From contig CAMWLW010000015.1 of NCBI GenBank assembly GCA_947175245.1, positions 1 to 41,012 on the forward strand: a DNA stretch of 41,012 nt, written 5' to 3'. The position numbers and the translations under genes are program-made. Origin of the DNA: an uncultured Bacteroidales bacterium. Lineage in GTDB: Bacteria > Bacteroidota > Bacteroidia > Bacteroidales > Muribaculaceae. The notes beneath the pieces are model-generated. The model searched no databases. It was not told where the DNA came from and saw nothing but the letters and a program-made list of their open reading frames with translations. Shown one piece after another: positions 23,865-32,347 of this stretch. The stretch's first letter is position 1. Each line of letters opens with the position of its first letter.

Positions 23865-24698
23865 ATGAATAAAATTCGATTTATAATAGGACTGTATATA
23901 ATATTGTGTACAGTGTCAGGAGCCTATGCCGAGACAAAGTACATGCAGCTCATAAGTGATGCAGACAAGGCTATCGGCAAGGGCGAATATGCGAAAGCTA
24001 TCGGCCTGTTGGGAGAGGCATTGCAAACTGAGCCTGACAATTCGGGCAATGTTATGCTGATGTCTAATATAGGTATGTTGCATTATTATACTAATAATGA
24101 CTCTATGGCGATAGCATTCCTGAGTATGGCCCACGATATGGCGCCTGAGTCCATTACTATCCTAAGCAACCGTGCCAAAGTTTACAGTGATGCCGGTTAT
24201 CTTGGCAGTGCTCTCGATGACTGGAATGCTGTTGCCGCCCTTGACTCGACATTATATCGCCCCTATCTTAGTAAAGGTGTTATATATATGCAACTCGGCG
24301 ATACGCTTAATGCACGTCAGGAACTTGACAGGATGTGTCAGCTCACCGAGACAGCAAAGTCTACTGAGTGTACGGCTGCTCTTGCGTGGCTTGCGGCCAT
24401 GACGAGAGATAATGCCGAGGGGGTAAAACAGTATTCGATATTGATTGCCGACGAACCGACGGCTGATCTATATGCAGCACGAGCTATGTGTTATGTCGAA
24501 CTCGAGGAGTACACATCAGCATCTGAGGATATTGCCGAGGGCTTGAAACTTAATGCCGATTGCCCCGACTTGTATCTGGCACGGGCGCTGCTTAACAAGC
24601 GTACATATCGTAATGACGATGCACTGAATGATGCGCAGCGCGCTATTGAGCTTGGCGCAGACAAACAGCGTGTCCGAAAAATCGTAACCGAACTATGA
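23865..24698 (+). CDS. Secreted TPR-repeat protein
   Basis: The protein is 277 residues from the ATG at 23865; ATG 23856 and GTG 23835 are in-frame alternatives. A signal peptide (MNKIRFIIGLYIILCTVSGAYA) is followed by about five to six tetratricopeptide units (KGEYAKAIGLLGEALQTEP, NNDSMAIAFLSMAHDMAP, GYLGSALDDWNAVAALD, EYTSASEDIAEGLKL, RNDDALNDAQRAIEL). It is probably a periplasmic scaffold. Its stop overlaps the start of the CrtI-like gene (ATGA), so the two are coupled, which is an unusual partner for a polyene-type oxidoreductase. Confidence 0.88.
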   Translation: MNKIRFIIGLYIILCTVSGAYAETKYMQLISDADKAIGKGEYAKAIGLLGEALQTEPDNSGNVMLMSNIGMLHYYTNNDSMAIAFLSMAHDMAPESITILSNRAKVYSDAGYLGSALDDWNAVAALDSTLYRPYLSKGVIYMQLGDTLNARQELDRMCQLTETAKSTECTAALAWLAAMTRDNAEGVKQYSILIADEPTADLYAARAMCYVELEEYTSASEDIAEGLKLNADCPDLYLARALLNKRTYRNDDALNDAQRAIELGADKQRVRKIVTEL

Positions 24699-26191
24699 GC
24701 CGTGTCGATGTGATTATTGCCGGTGGTGGTCTCGGCGGTCTCTTTACCGGGGCATTGTTGGCTCATAACGGTTTGACGGTAACTGTTCTTGAAAAAAACG
24801 CTATACCCGGCGGCGGTCTGCAATCGTTCAGCCGCGACGGAGTGATGTATGACACGGGTATGCACGTTATGGGTGGATGGCGCCAGGGTGGTACACTCGA
24901 TAAGATCACCCGCTATCTTGGCATACGCGACAAACTTGAAATCGTCGAAATAAATGATGACTGCATGGATCAGGTAACGTCTCTTGCCGACGCTGTAACA
25001 TACAAGATTCCGGCCGGTCGAGAGGCATTTATTGATGCTCTCGCCCAGTATTTTCCGAATGAACGCGAGGGATTGGAACAATACGTGGCTGCGATTGAAC
25101 GTATCGCCGATTCGTTTGATTTGTATAATCTCAGGCCCTACAGTCACTCGGCATCTTTTGAAATGCTGCCTGAGGCTATTATACCTGCCGATGAGTTGAT
25201 TGCCCGGTATATTAATGATGCGCGACTACGCTCACTTCTTGCCTATAACAATGGATTGTATAATGGTGAGGCCGGGCGTACACCGGCCTACGTTCATGCT
25301 CTCATATCGGTGCTATATATGAAAGGCGCGTCGCGCTTTGTCGGTAATTCAGTGCAACTTGCCCGTGCGCTCACTGAAGTTATTGCTGCCAATGGTGGCA
25401 GTGTATTGTGTGGTCGCGAAGTTACAGCGATTGAGGTTGACGGTAGTCGCAATGTGACTGTCATGAAATGCTCTGACGGTGAAAGATACACGGCTTCAAA
25501 ATTTGTATGGGCAGCTCATCCTGCCGAATTGTTGCGTGTTATACCTGACGGAGTTTTCACAAAGGCGTATAAGCGACGTGTTGCCGGTGTGAAGCCTACG
25601 TGTTCGGCTTTCAGTTTGTTCATCGAGTTCCTCCCCCACTCTTTTCCATATATAGACCACACATGCTACATTCATGACGATATGGTTGACGCGTGGAGTC
25701 TGCAAAGTGTCGATGCCGAGGGTATTCCGCGCGGGTTCATGTATATGACACCTCCACAGCAACGGCAGGACGGATATGCCAAGACTATGCTTGTGACTGC
25801 GCTTATGGATTTTGATCTTGTTGAGCGATGGGCTGACCGACGGGATAATGTATATTATGATTGGAAGCGACATGTCGCTGACGGAATAATCTCAAAAATA
25901 GAATGTTGCTATCCGGGATTCAAGGATTGCATCAAGACCGTTTATACTGCGTCGCCTTTGACCATACGCGACTATTATCATGCTCCCCGAGGCTCGGTTT
26001 ATGGTTTCTCAAAAGACTGCAATAACCTGTTGGAATCACAGTTGCCAATTGTGACAAAATCACCAAATCTATTCCTTACGGGTCAATGTGTCAATCTGCA
26101 CGGTATCTGCGGCGTACCGCTCACCGCCATTACAACCGCCGAGGCGATACTCTACCTCCGAACAATTCTATCAGACATAGCATCCATATAA
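24695..26191 (+). CDS. CrtI-like FAD oxidoreductase, paralogue A
   Basis: This 498-residue phytoene-desaturase/retinol-saturase-superfamily flavoprotein starts at the FAD-binding site DVIIAGGGLGGLFTGALL, followed by LEKNAIPGGGLQSF. The C-terminal FAD segment is NLFLTGQCVNLHGICGVPL. Family members desaturate, saturate or isomerise conjugated polyenes. It is clearly paralogous to the protein at 30833-32347, sharing PGGxLQxFxRxGV near the N-terminus, LTxRDY, and LFLxGQxxNxHGIxGV at the end. It lies on the opposite strand from the polyketide-like operon with guaA between, and ends at a bidirectional terminator. Confidence 0.9.
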   Translation: MSRVDVIIAGGGLGGLFTGALLAHNGLTVTVLEKNAIPGGGLQSFSRDGVMYDTGMHVMGGWRQGGTLDKITRYLGIRDKLEIVEINDDCMDQVTSLADAVTYKIPAGREAFIDALAQYFPNEREGLEQYVAAIERIADSFDLYNLRPYSHSASFEMLPEAIIPADELIARYINDARLRSLLAYNNGLYNGEAGRTPAYVHALISVLYMKGASRFVGNSVQLARALTEVIAANGGSVLCGREVTAIEVDGSRNVTVMKCSDGERYTASKFVWAAHPAELLRVIPDGVFTKAYKRRVAGVKPTCSAFSLFIEFLPHSFPYIDHTCYIHDDMVDAWSLQSVDAEGIPRGFMYMTPPQQRQDGYAKTMLVTALMDFDLVERWADRRDNVYYDWKRHVADGIISKIECCYPGFKDCIKTVYTASPLTIRDYYHAPRGSVYGFSKDCNNLLESQLPIVTKSPNLFLTGQCVNLHGICGVPLTAITTAEAILYLRTILSDIASI

Positions 26192-26194
26192 TAA

Positions 26195-26236
26195 TGTATA
26201 AAAAGCCCCACCTTAAAATAGATGGGGCTAAATTAT
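26195..26236. terminator. Bidirectional terminator between CrtI-like A and guaA
   Basis: Arms 26204-26210 and 26223-26229 are perfect over 7 pairs around a 12-base loop. On the minus strand TTTTATACAT follows (for guaA); on the plus strand AAATTATTGT follows (weaker). Confidence 0.7.
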
Positions 26237-26255
26237 TGTTAAATAGAAAGTTGGG

Positions 26256-27779
26256 TCACTCCCATTCTATGGTCGATGGCGGTTTTGACGAGATGTCGTA
26301 GCAAACGCGGTTGATACCCTTGACATGGTTGATGATGTCGTTTGACACTTTTGCCAGGAATTCGTAGGGAAGATGTGCCCAGTCGGCTGTCATAGCATCG
26401 GTTGAAGTGACGGCGCGGAGAGCTACGGCACGCTCGTAGGTGCGTTCATCGCCCATTACACCAACGCTCTGAACCGGCAGCAGAATTGCGCCGGCCTGCC
26501 AAACCTGATCGTAGAGGCCCCAGTCGCGGAGACCCTGTATGAAGATATGGTCGGCTTCCTGCAGTATTGCAACCTTCTCGGGAGTGATGTCACCGAGGAT
26601 GCGAACGGCGAGGCCGGGGCCGGGGAACGGATGACGCTTGATAAGGTGGTCGGGCATACCGAGTTGGTGGCCTACAGCACGAACCTCGTCTTTGAACAGC
26701 AGTCGGAGTGGCTCACATAGTTTAAGATTCATGCGCTCGGGCAGACCGCCAACATTGTGGTGACTCTTGATGACCATACCGGTGATTGACAGTGACTCGA
26801 TGCAATCGGGGTAGATTGTGCCCTGGGCGAGCCATTTGACATCTTTGAGCTTGCTTGCCTCGGCATCAAACACATCTATAAAGCCTGCACCGATAATTTT
26901 GCGTTTACGTTCAGGGTCAGTGACTCCGGCGAGTTCGCTGAAGAATTTTTTGCTCGCATCAACACCGATAACATTGAGGCCAAGGCACTCGTAGTCGCGG
27001 AGAACGTTTTTGAATTCGTCCTTGCGCAGCATACCATGATCAACAAATATGCAGGTGAGATTCTTGCCGATAGCCTTATTGAGCAGAACGGCTGCAACCG
27101 AAGAGTCGACACCGCCGCTGAGACCGAGAACTACCTTGTCGTTGCCAAGCTGTTCACGCAGCTGTGCAACTGTTGTCTCGATGAATGCATCGGCATTCCA
27201 GTCCTGACGGCCGCCGCAGATATCAACTACAAAGTTACGCAGTAACTGCAGACCACATGTCGAGTGGAAAACCTCGGGGTGGAACTGTACGCCCCACAGC
27301 GGGAGTGACTTGGACTGATAGGCTGCAATGTGAACTTTCTCGGTCGAAGCCACCACCTTGAAGTCATCGGGGATTGACGTGATGGTATCACCGTGGCTCA
27401 TCCACACCTGTGCACCGGTTTCGATATCCTTGAATAAGGGTGATTCGGGGTCGATGAATGTAAGATTGGCACGGCCATATTCGCGCGAGCCGGCAGGTTC
27501 GACTGTTCCGCCGGCGGTATAGGCCATGAACTGAGCACCATAGCAGATGCCGAGGAGCGGGAGTTTTCCTTTGATTTGAGACAGGTCGGCTTTAAATGCT
27601 TTCTCATCGTAGACCGAGAACGGCGACCCTGAGAGAATGACGCCAATGACCGACTCGTCGCCGTGGGGGAATTTGTTGTAGGGTACGATTTCGCAGTACA
27701 TGTTCAGCTCACGAACGCGTCGGGCGATGAGCTGAGTGGTCTGAGATCCGAAATCGAGAATGATAATTTTTTGTTGCAT
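26256..27779 (-). CDS. guaA: GMP synthase (glutamine-hydrolysing)
   Basis: This 507-residue enzyme converts XMP to GMP with glutamine and ATP. The class I amidotransferase domain (about 1-190) has the nucleophile in GICYGAQ (Cys79) and the VQFHPEVF histidine and glutamate. The ATP-pyrophosphatase P-loop is [10 protein letters not shown]. The C-terminal dimerisation domain includes [15 protein letters not shown] and ends [14 protein letters not shown]. It lies 28 bases downstream of the polyketide-like operon on the same strand, with no clear promoter of its own, so it may partly be cotranscribed with it. Confidence 0.97.
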   Translation of the reverse strand: MQQKIIILDFGSQTTQLIARRVRELNMYCEIVPYNKFPHGDESVIGVILSGSPFSVYDEKAFKADLSQIKGKLPLLGICYGAQFMAYTAGGTVEPAGSREYGRANLTFIDPESPLFKDIETGAQVWMSHGDTITSIPDDFKVVASTEKVHIAAYQSKSLPLWGVQFHPEVFHSTCGLQLLRNFVVDICGGRQDWNADAFIETTVAQLREQLGNDKVVLGLSGGVDSSVAAVLLNKAIGKNLTCIFVDHGMLRKDEFKNVLRDYECLGLNVIGVDASKKFFSELAGVTDPERKRKIIGAGFIDVFDAEASKLKDVKWLAQGTIYPDCIESLSITGMVIKSHHNVGGLPERMNLKLCEPLRLLFKDEVRAVGHQLGMPDHLIKRHPFPGPGLAVRILGDITPEKVAILQEADHIFIQGLRDWGLYDQVWQAGAILLPVQSVGVMGDERTYERAVALRAVTSTDAMTADWAHLPYEFLAKVSNDIINHVKGINRVCYDISSKPPSTIEWE

Positions 27780-27807
27780 CGATTAGTGATGTTTTATTTT
27801 GGTTGAT

Positions 27808-29121
27808 TTATTTTTTGCTTCGTGTATCGACAAATTTGATCGGTTTACGTGCTGTAGGTGGCAGGAGCATCCTGTTCACGGCGTCAACAGGAAGCACTTC
27901 GACCATTGGTGCGACACGTAATCGTGAGCGGAATCGGTCTTTCAACTCTTTGACTGCATCATCGGGGTGACCTGGATTGAGACCTACGTACACAATTACC
28001 TCGTCAGTACCGGCAGCAGAGTCACGCACCTCAACCACATAATTAGCCACCCACGGCGTGTTATCGAGAACGTCGTTTATAGCGGGCGGGTAGAGGGTTG
28101 TGCCTTTCAGTTTAATCATATTGTTCTTGCGGCCTACCAGTGGCGTGAGACGGTATGAGTTACGGCCACAAGCACATTGGCCGGGGATGCGGGCCGCGAT
28201 GTCACCCGTGCGGAAGCGCAGCAGCGGCATGCCTTCGACGCCGAGTGTAGTGACGACAATCTCGCCGGGGGTGCCGTCGGGTACAGGCTGATCGTTCTCA
28301 CCGATGATTTCAACAATAATCAGTTCGGGGTGTACATGTCCGCCGCAACCATAGGGACATTCAGCGAATGTCGCGCTCATTTCGGTTGATGAGTATGTTG
28401 CAAAAAGGTCTACATCCCACCGATTTTTTATGGTTGTGCCGAGCAGATTGAGGTTTAGATTAGCGTCGCGAAGACCCTCGCCAATGCCTATGATACGTTT
28501 GACCGATGAGTTTCGGTAGTCAATACCGTGTTGGTCGGCGTAGTCGAGCAATCGAAGTATGAATGACGGCACGCACATGATGGTGTCGGGATGCAGTCGG
28601 TTAATAGTGTCCCACTGTAATTCGGGAACGCCGTTACCGACACGTATAATCGAGGCACCGAGTTCTCTGATGCCGAGAAAATATGCCAGTCCGGCCATGA
28701 AACGCTTGTCGATGGTTGTCATGAGCTGGACGATGTTGCCGGGCTTTAGTCCGGCAGTCATAAATGACTTTTTCTCGTTGTATGCAAGGCGTTGCAGGTC
28801 GCTCTCGGTACAGCAGAATGTGACCGGATCGCCCAATGTACCTGACGTTGTCACGTAGTCGACTACAGCTGAGCGTGGAACGCATAAAAATTCGTCGTTG
28901 TGCTGCTGCAAGTCGGCTTTTGTAGTAAACGGTATATCGGTGAGCCGGTCGACTGATGTGATTGACCGTGGGTCAATATTATTGGCTTTGAACATCTTGC
29001 GATACCACGGAGAACGTGTGGCTACGTAATAAATTGCCTGTGAGAGGCACTGATCCTGATACCGGGCGATGACATCGGCGGTCTCAAATTCAATATCGGG
29101 TATCGGGGGCGTAAATATCAT
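27808..29121 (-). CDS. PaaK-like adenylate-forming ligase
   Basis: This 437-residue enzyme is of the phenylacetate-CoA ligase type. The P-loop is TTSGTLGDP (91-99), preceded by the motif DIPFTTKADL; later YSSTEM, FRTGDIA and the C-terminal lysine region PPTARKPIKF are visible. Cysteines in ECPYGCGGHVH and GQCACGRNS look like the zinc-site cysteines of some PaaK relatives. It probably activates an aryl or other carboxylic acid as AMP ester for CoA or ACP. As the only acid-activating enzyme in the visible operon it is the best candidate for starter loading (inference). The ATG overlaps the preceding gene by four bases. Confidence 0.88.
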   Translation of the reverse strand: MIFTPPIPDIEFETADVIARYQDQCLSQAIYYVATRSPWYRKMFKANNIDPRSITSVDRLTDIPFTTKADLQQHNDEFLCVPRSAVVDYVTTSGTLGDPVTFCCTESDLQRLAYNEKKSFMTAGLKPGNIVQLMTTIDKRFMAGLAYFLGIRELGASIIRVGNGVPELQWDTINRLHPDTIMCVPSFILRLLDYADQHGIDYRNSSVKRIIGIGEGLRDANLNLNLLGTTIKNRWDVDLFATYSSTEMSATFAECPYGCGGHVHPELIIVEIIGENDQPVPDGTPGEIVVTTLGVEGMPLLRFRTGDIAARIPGQCACGRNSYRLTPLVGRKNNMIKLKGTTLYPPAINDVLDNTPWVANYVVEVRDSAAGTDEVIVYVGLNPGHPDDAVKELKDRFRSRLRVAPMVEVLPVDAVNRMLLPPTARKPIKFVDTRSKK

Positions 29122-29483
29122 GACTGCTTTATCTCGTCAATCTGTTCGGGTGAAAGTCGGGTGTACTTCTTTGCCGGATCAGTCGCTTTGAAGTCGACCT
29201 CATAAAATTCCTCGTCGTAGAATGACAGTTTGGAATTGGTGTCGGGGGTACATTCGATGTATCGCACCGTGTCGTGGTCGAGCCCTTTGGCATCGCATAT
29301 CTGCCGCGCAAGAGATTCACCGGCGTATGTTACCGATGTGCCCGGATTTTCCTGATATAGCTCGGTGACAATGATTACGGGCGTACCTTTGACATTGCGT
29401 ATCTTCAGACCGCAACGCGACGGCATGTCCCATTGTCCTTTGAAATCAAATAGTTCGTCGTAGTAATCCGTTGAGACTTTCAT
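29118..29483 (-). CDS. Small uncharacterised protein of the polyene-type operon
   Basis: This 121-residue soluble protein has no signal peptide. It has alternating strands (CGLKIRNVKGTPVIIVTELY) and helices (VTYAGESLARQICDAKG), then DTVRYIECTPD and many acidic and aromatic residues. I do not recognise a family. It sits between the radical SAM and ligase genes and is translationally coupled to the ligase (ATGA overlap), so it may be an accessory subunit of either (inference). Confidence 0.75.
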   Translation of the reverse strand: MKVSTDYYDELFDFKGQWDMPSRCGLKIRNVKGTPVIIVTELYQENPGTSVTYAGESLARQICDAKGLDHDTVRYIECTPDTNSKLSFYDEEFYEVDFKATDPAKKYTRLSPEQIDEIKQS

Positions 29484-29504
29484 GATAATGTATGTTCGTA
29501 TGGA

Positions 29505-30791
29505 TTATTTCTTTATGTTACGTACTACTTCGCGGCCAAACGACTTGTTGGCGAGACGACGGTCACGTGGGCGGTAAGTACCTTCCTGCATCTCACGGAG
29601 AGCTACGTTGCAGAATAGTCGGAACATTTTCTGCTCCTGGCTTTCATCGGCATAGAACGATTTCCAAGCGTAGTCGTAGAGTTCCTGAAGTCGTTCGGGG
29701 CTCATGTGTTTGGGCTGGAATACAACTTGTCCGGCATTGTAATGATCCCAGTCAAAGTCAAATATACGGCCCTGACGCAAAAGGTCATCATAGCCTTTGG
29801 TATGAGGGAATGGTGTCATGACTGTAAACTCGGCAAGGTCGAGGTCAATCTCGCCTAAGAAGTCTATTAGGCGCTTGATATCGTCTTCAGTCTGGTTGTC
29901 AAGGCCAAGCAGAATAGTACCTTCGACGCCGATGCCGTTGTCATGGTAACGTTTTATGCGCTCCTTGATGTAGTCACTGGTATCGTACACGGCCTGATAA
30001 ACGTACCATGCTCCGGCTTTACCGGCAAGGTCAAGAATCTCGGGATCGTCCTCGATAGTGTGGCTTATCCATTTCTTTTTAAGGGGCGCGATGGCGCGGA
30101 ACAGCTCTTTCTCCCACTCTTTGTTCTGAGCGAGTGAGTTGTCGACGATAAATAGGCGATTGTTGTCGATACCTGCCATGTCCTCGACCACTTTATCGAT
30201 GGGGCGCGGACGGAATATGCGGCCACCGAGATATGATACGGCGCACGGATAGCAACTGAAGCGGCAACCGCGACTTGCATGGAACAGGTCGACCATCTGG
30301 ACTCCTTTGTGATTATACAGCTCGCGTTTGTAAAGGTCACGGCGGCAGGGGCCTACAAGCTCGATAGGGGGCTGTTGGCCCATATAGTTGTATATCTTTC
30401 TGAGCTTGCCCTCTTTCCAGTCGTTGAGAACCTCTTCCATGCGCCCTTCTGACTCTCCGAGGAATACCGAATCTACATGGTTTACTGTATCCTCGGCATG
30501 CAGCATGGTCGAGATACCGCCGGCAATGACCTTGATGCCGCGGCGTCGGTATTCGTCGGCAATTGCCCATCCGCGTTTCACCTGTGTCGACAGCATCATC
30601 GAGATAGCGACGATGTCACACGGGTCATCAAAGTTTAAATCTTCAACGTTCTCGTCGACAAAGTCGATGTCGACCCACTCGGGAAGCGTGGCGGCAAACG
30701 CTACCGGGCCGTGAGGTGGAAGATTAAAGGTAGTTTGCCCACGAAGCTTTTGCCAGCGTGGGTATATGAGTTTCATTTTGATAGTTTCCAT
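29505..30791 (-). CDS. Radical SAM protein with B12-binding-type N-terminus
   Basis: In this 428-residue protein residues 1-130 resemble the cobalamin-binding Rossmann domain of BchE-type enzymes (DIVAISMMLSTQ, GIKVIAGGIST, HVDSVFLGESEG). The DxHxxG histidine motif is not seen, as in many BchE relatives. The radical SAM site RGCRFSCYPC gives CxxxCxxC at Cys176, Cys180 and Cys183. The TIM-barrel region includes RLFIVDNSLAQN and ILLGLDNQTEDD. Enzymes of this class methylate unactivated carbons, cyclise or rearrange; the reaction here is unknown. An internal promoter lies upstream. Start at 30791; an alternative Met is at residue 6. Confidence 0.9.
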   Translation of the reverse strand: METIKMKLIYPRWQKLRGQTTFNLPPHGPVAFAATLPEWVDIDFVDENVEDLNFDDPCDIVAISMMLSTQVKRGWAIADEYRRRGIKVIAGGISTMLHAEDTVNHVDSVFLGESEGRMEEVLNDWKEGKLRKIYNYMGQQPPIELVGPCRRDLYKRELYNHKGVQMVDLFHASRGCRFSCYPCAVSYLGGRIFRPRPIDKVVEDMAGIDNNRLFIVDNSLAQNKEWEKELFRAIAPLKKKWISHTIEDDPEILDLAGKAGAWYVYQAVYDTSDYIKERIKRYHDNGIGVEGTILLGLDNQTEDDIKRLIDFLGEIDLDLAEFTVMTPFPHTKGYDDLLRQGRIFDFDWDHYNAGQVVFQPKHMSPERLQELYDYAWKSFYADESQEQKMFRLFCNVALREMQEGTYRPRDRRLANKSFGREVVRNIKK

Positions 30792-30812
30792 ATAGTGTAA
30801 TTATCGGTTTAA

Positions 30813-30844
30813 CAAAGATACCACTAACTGCATTATTGTGCAAG
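30813..30844 (-). promoter_or_regulatory. Internal promoter before the radical SAM gene
   Basis: On the minus strand CTTG (30841-30844), 20 bases, TATCTTTG (30813-30820). Start expected near 30806, 15 bases before the ATG. It would give the radical SAM, small protein, ligase and possibly guaA genes independent transcription. Confidence 0.55.
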
Positions 30845-32347
30845 TTTTGGGTCGTAAAATGCCTTAATTTGCTTAAAGATGGTATCAATCGGAATAAATT
30901 CGGAACAAGTGATGACTGCGCCGACTATAACGCCGAGTATGCCGTGGGAATTTATGTTCTGCCCCGAGAGAAACAGGTTTGGAATACGGGTCGCATGGGT
31001 TACGCGACCTGCGGCCCCAAGGTTGATATCCTTGGCGATACCATACATTCCCCCACCCTCTACACCTGTATAGTCGCGGTATGTAAGAGGCGTCGATGTA
31101 TAGTAGTTTTGAATGGTGTCCCGAAATCCCGGATGTCGCTTCTCAATAAGGTCTATGAGACGTTCGGCATGTTCCTTTTTGAATTGCTCGTATTCATGCC
31201 CACGGCGCATAGGTTCGGTGCCTTCCCATTGTTTCACTTCGTCGTAGTGCATATATGATAGTATAACACCTGTTTTGGCTGTGTCGGTAGCCTCGTCACG
31301 GCTGAAGTGCATATAAAGGTAGCCAAGCGGCCAATTATCGGTCGTATAGTTGTCACATTCCCAAGGATCACCGGCGGGGTACTCATAAACGTTTGAGCGT
31401 AAATAAGGTACCGTGCCGGGCTTAAATTTAAGATATAAGCTGAATGCGCCAAGCGAATTAGGCAGCCCATTGATGCGTTGACGGTAGGCGGGGCGCAGTA
31501 ACTTAGTGTCGCGTAACCATTCGATAGTACGTGCCGGGTGAGTTGTGGAAATGATATAATCGGCTTCGTAACACGAACCGTCTGATGTTTCGACAGTACG
31601 TGCGTGAGTGCTGTCACAGGTGATGTGAACTACCTGTTTGTCGGTCAGCAGTCGGCCGCCATACTCAGTGAATTTCCTAATCAGTTCGTTGCTGAGAGCC
31701 TCGCTGCCATCGGCAAACCGATAGGCGCTTTTCAGATAAAAATCAGTTATGAAGGCGTAGGTTGAAAACGGTGTCTTATCCTTAATACCGGCATACAACG
31801 GCAGATTGCCTACCAGCACACGTTTGAGCAGCGGGTCGGTGATGTATTGGTCAATGACGCTGTTGATACTCTCCATCTGGTAACGTGTCGTGAGGACAAA
31901 ATCGCTGTCATCGACCGATAGACGGTGCATAGCCGAAGCGTTTGCCACGTCTTTAATCAATTTAAAAAGAGCCGAAATATTTGATGCTTCGGCCGGAAAA
32001 CGTTGGCTCAGTGATTGAATCAGTGCATTGTAACCTTGAGGAAACTTAAATTCTTCATTGCCGATAACCACAATCTCATACGCATCAGGATCAAGCGGTT
32101 GCAGACGCAGGTTGTCGTACACCTCAAGATAGCGCAGAACGAGTCCGAGTAACTGGTTGGGGGCTGCGCTACCTATAAAGTGCATGCCAGTTTCAAATTT
32201 AACACCTGAGCGGGTAAAACACTGCAGGCATCCACCCGGACGCGACTGTTGCTCGAGAATGGTGACGTCGTGACCTTCTCGGGCGAGTATGAGGCCGCAG
32301 GTAAGGCCTCCGAGGCCGCTTCCTATAACAATGATTTTACTGCCCAT
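30833..32347 (-). CDS. CrtI-like FAD oxidoreductase, paralogue B
   Basis: The protein is 504 residues from the ATG at 32347; the TTG three codons upstream is unlikely. FAD-binding KIIVIGSGLGGLTCGLIL is followed by LEQQSRPGGCLQCF, with the C-terminal LFLSGQNINSHGILGV. It belongs to the same phytoene-desaturase/retinol-saturase superfamily as the plus-strand protein at 24695. It overlaps the PlsC-like gene by 11 bases, so it is cotranslated with the polyene assembly enzymes. It probably oxidises, reduces or isomerises a conjugated chain or its aromatic head group (inference). Confidence 0.9.
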   Translation of the reverse strand: MGSKIIVIGSGLGGLTCGLILAREGHDVTILEQQSRPGGCLQCFTRSGVKFETGMHFIGSAAPNQLLGLVLRYLEVYDNLRLQPLDPDAYEIVVIGNEEFKFPQGYNALIQSLSQRFPAEASNISALFKLIKDVANASAMHRLSVDDSDFVLTTRYQMESINSVIDQYITDPLLKRVLVGNLPLYAGIKDKTPFSTYAFITDFYLKSAYRFADGSEALSNELIRKFTEYGGRLLTDKQVVHITCDSTHARTVETSDGSCYEADYIISTTHPARTIEWLRDTKLLRPAYRQRINGLPNSLGAFSLYLKFKPGTVPYLRSNVYEYPAGDPWECDNYTTDNWPLGYLYMHFSRDEATDTAKTGVILSYMHYDEVKQWEGTEPMRRGHEYEQFKKEHAERLIDLIEKRHPGFRDTIQNYYTSTPLTYRDYTGVEGGGMYGIAKDINLGAAGRVTHATRIPNLFLSGQNINSHGILGVIVGAVITCSEFIPIDTIFKQIKAFYDPKLAQ

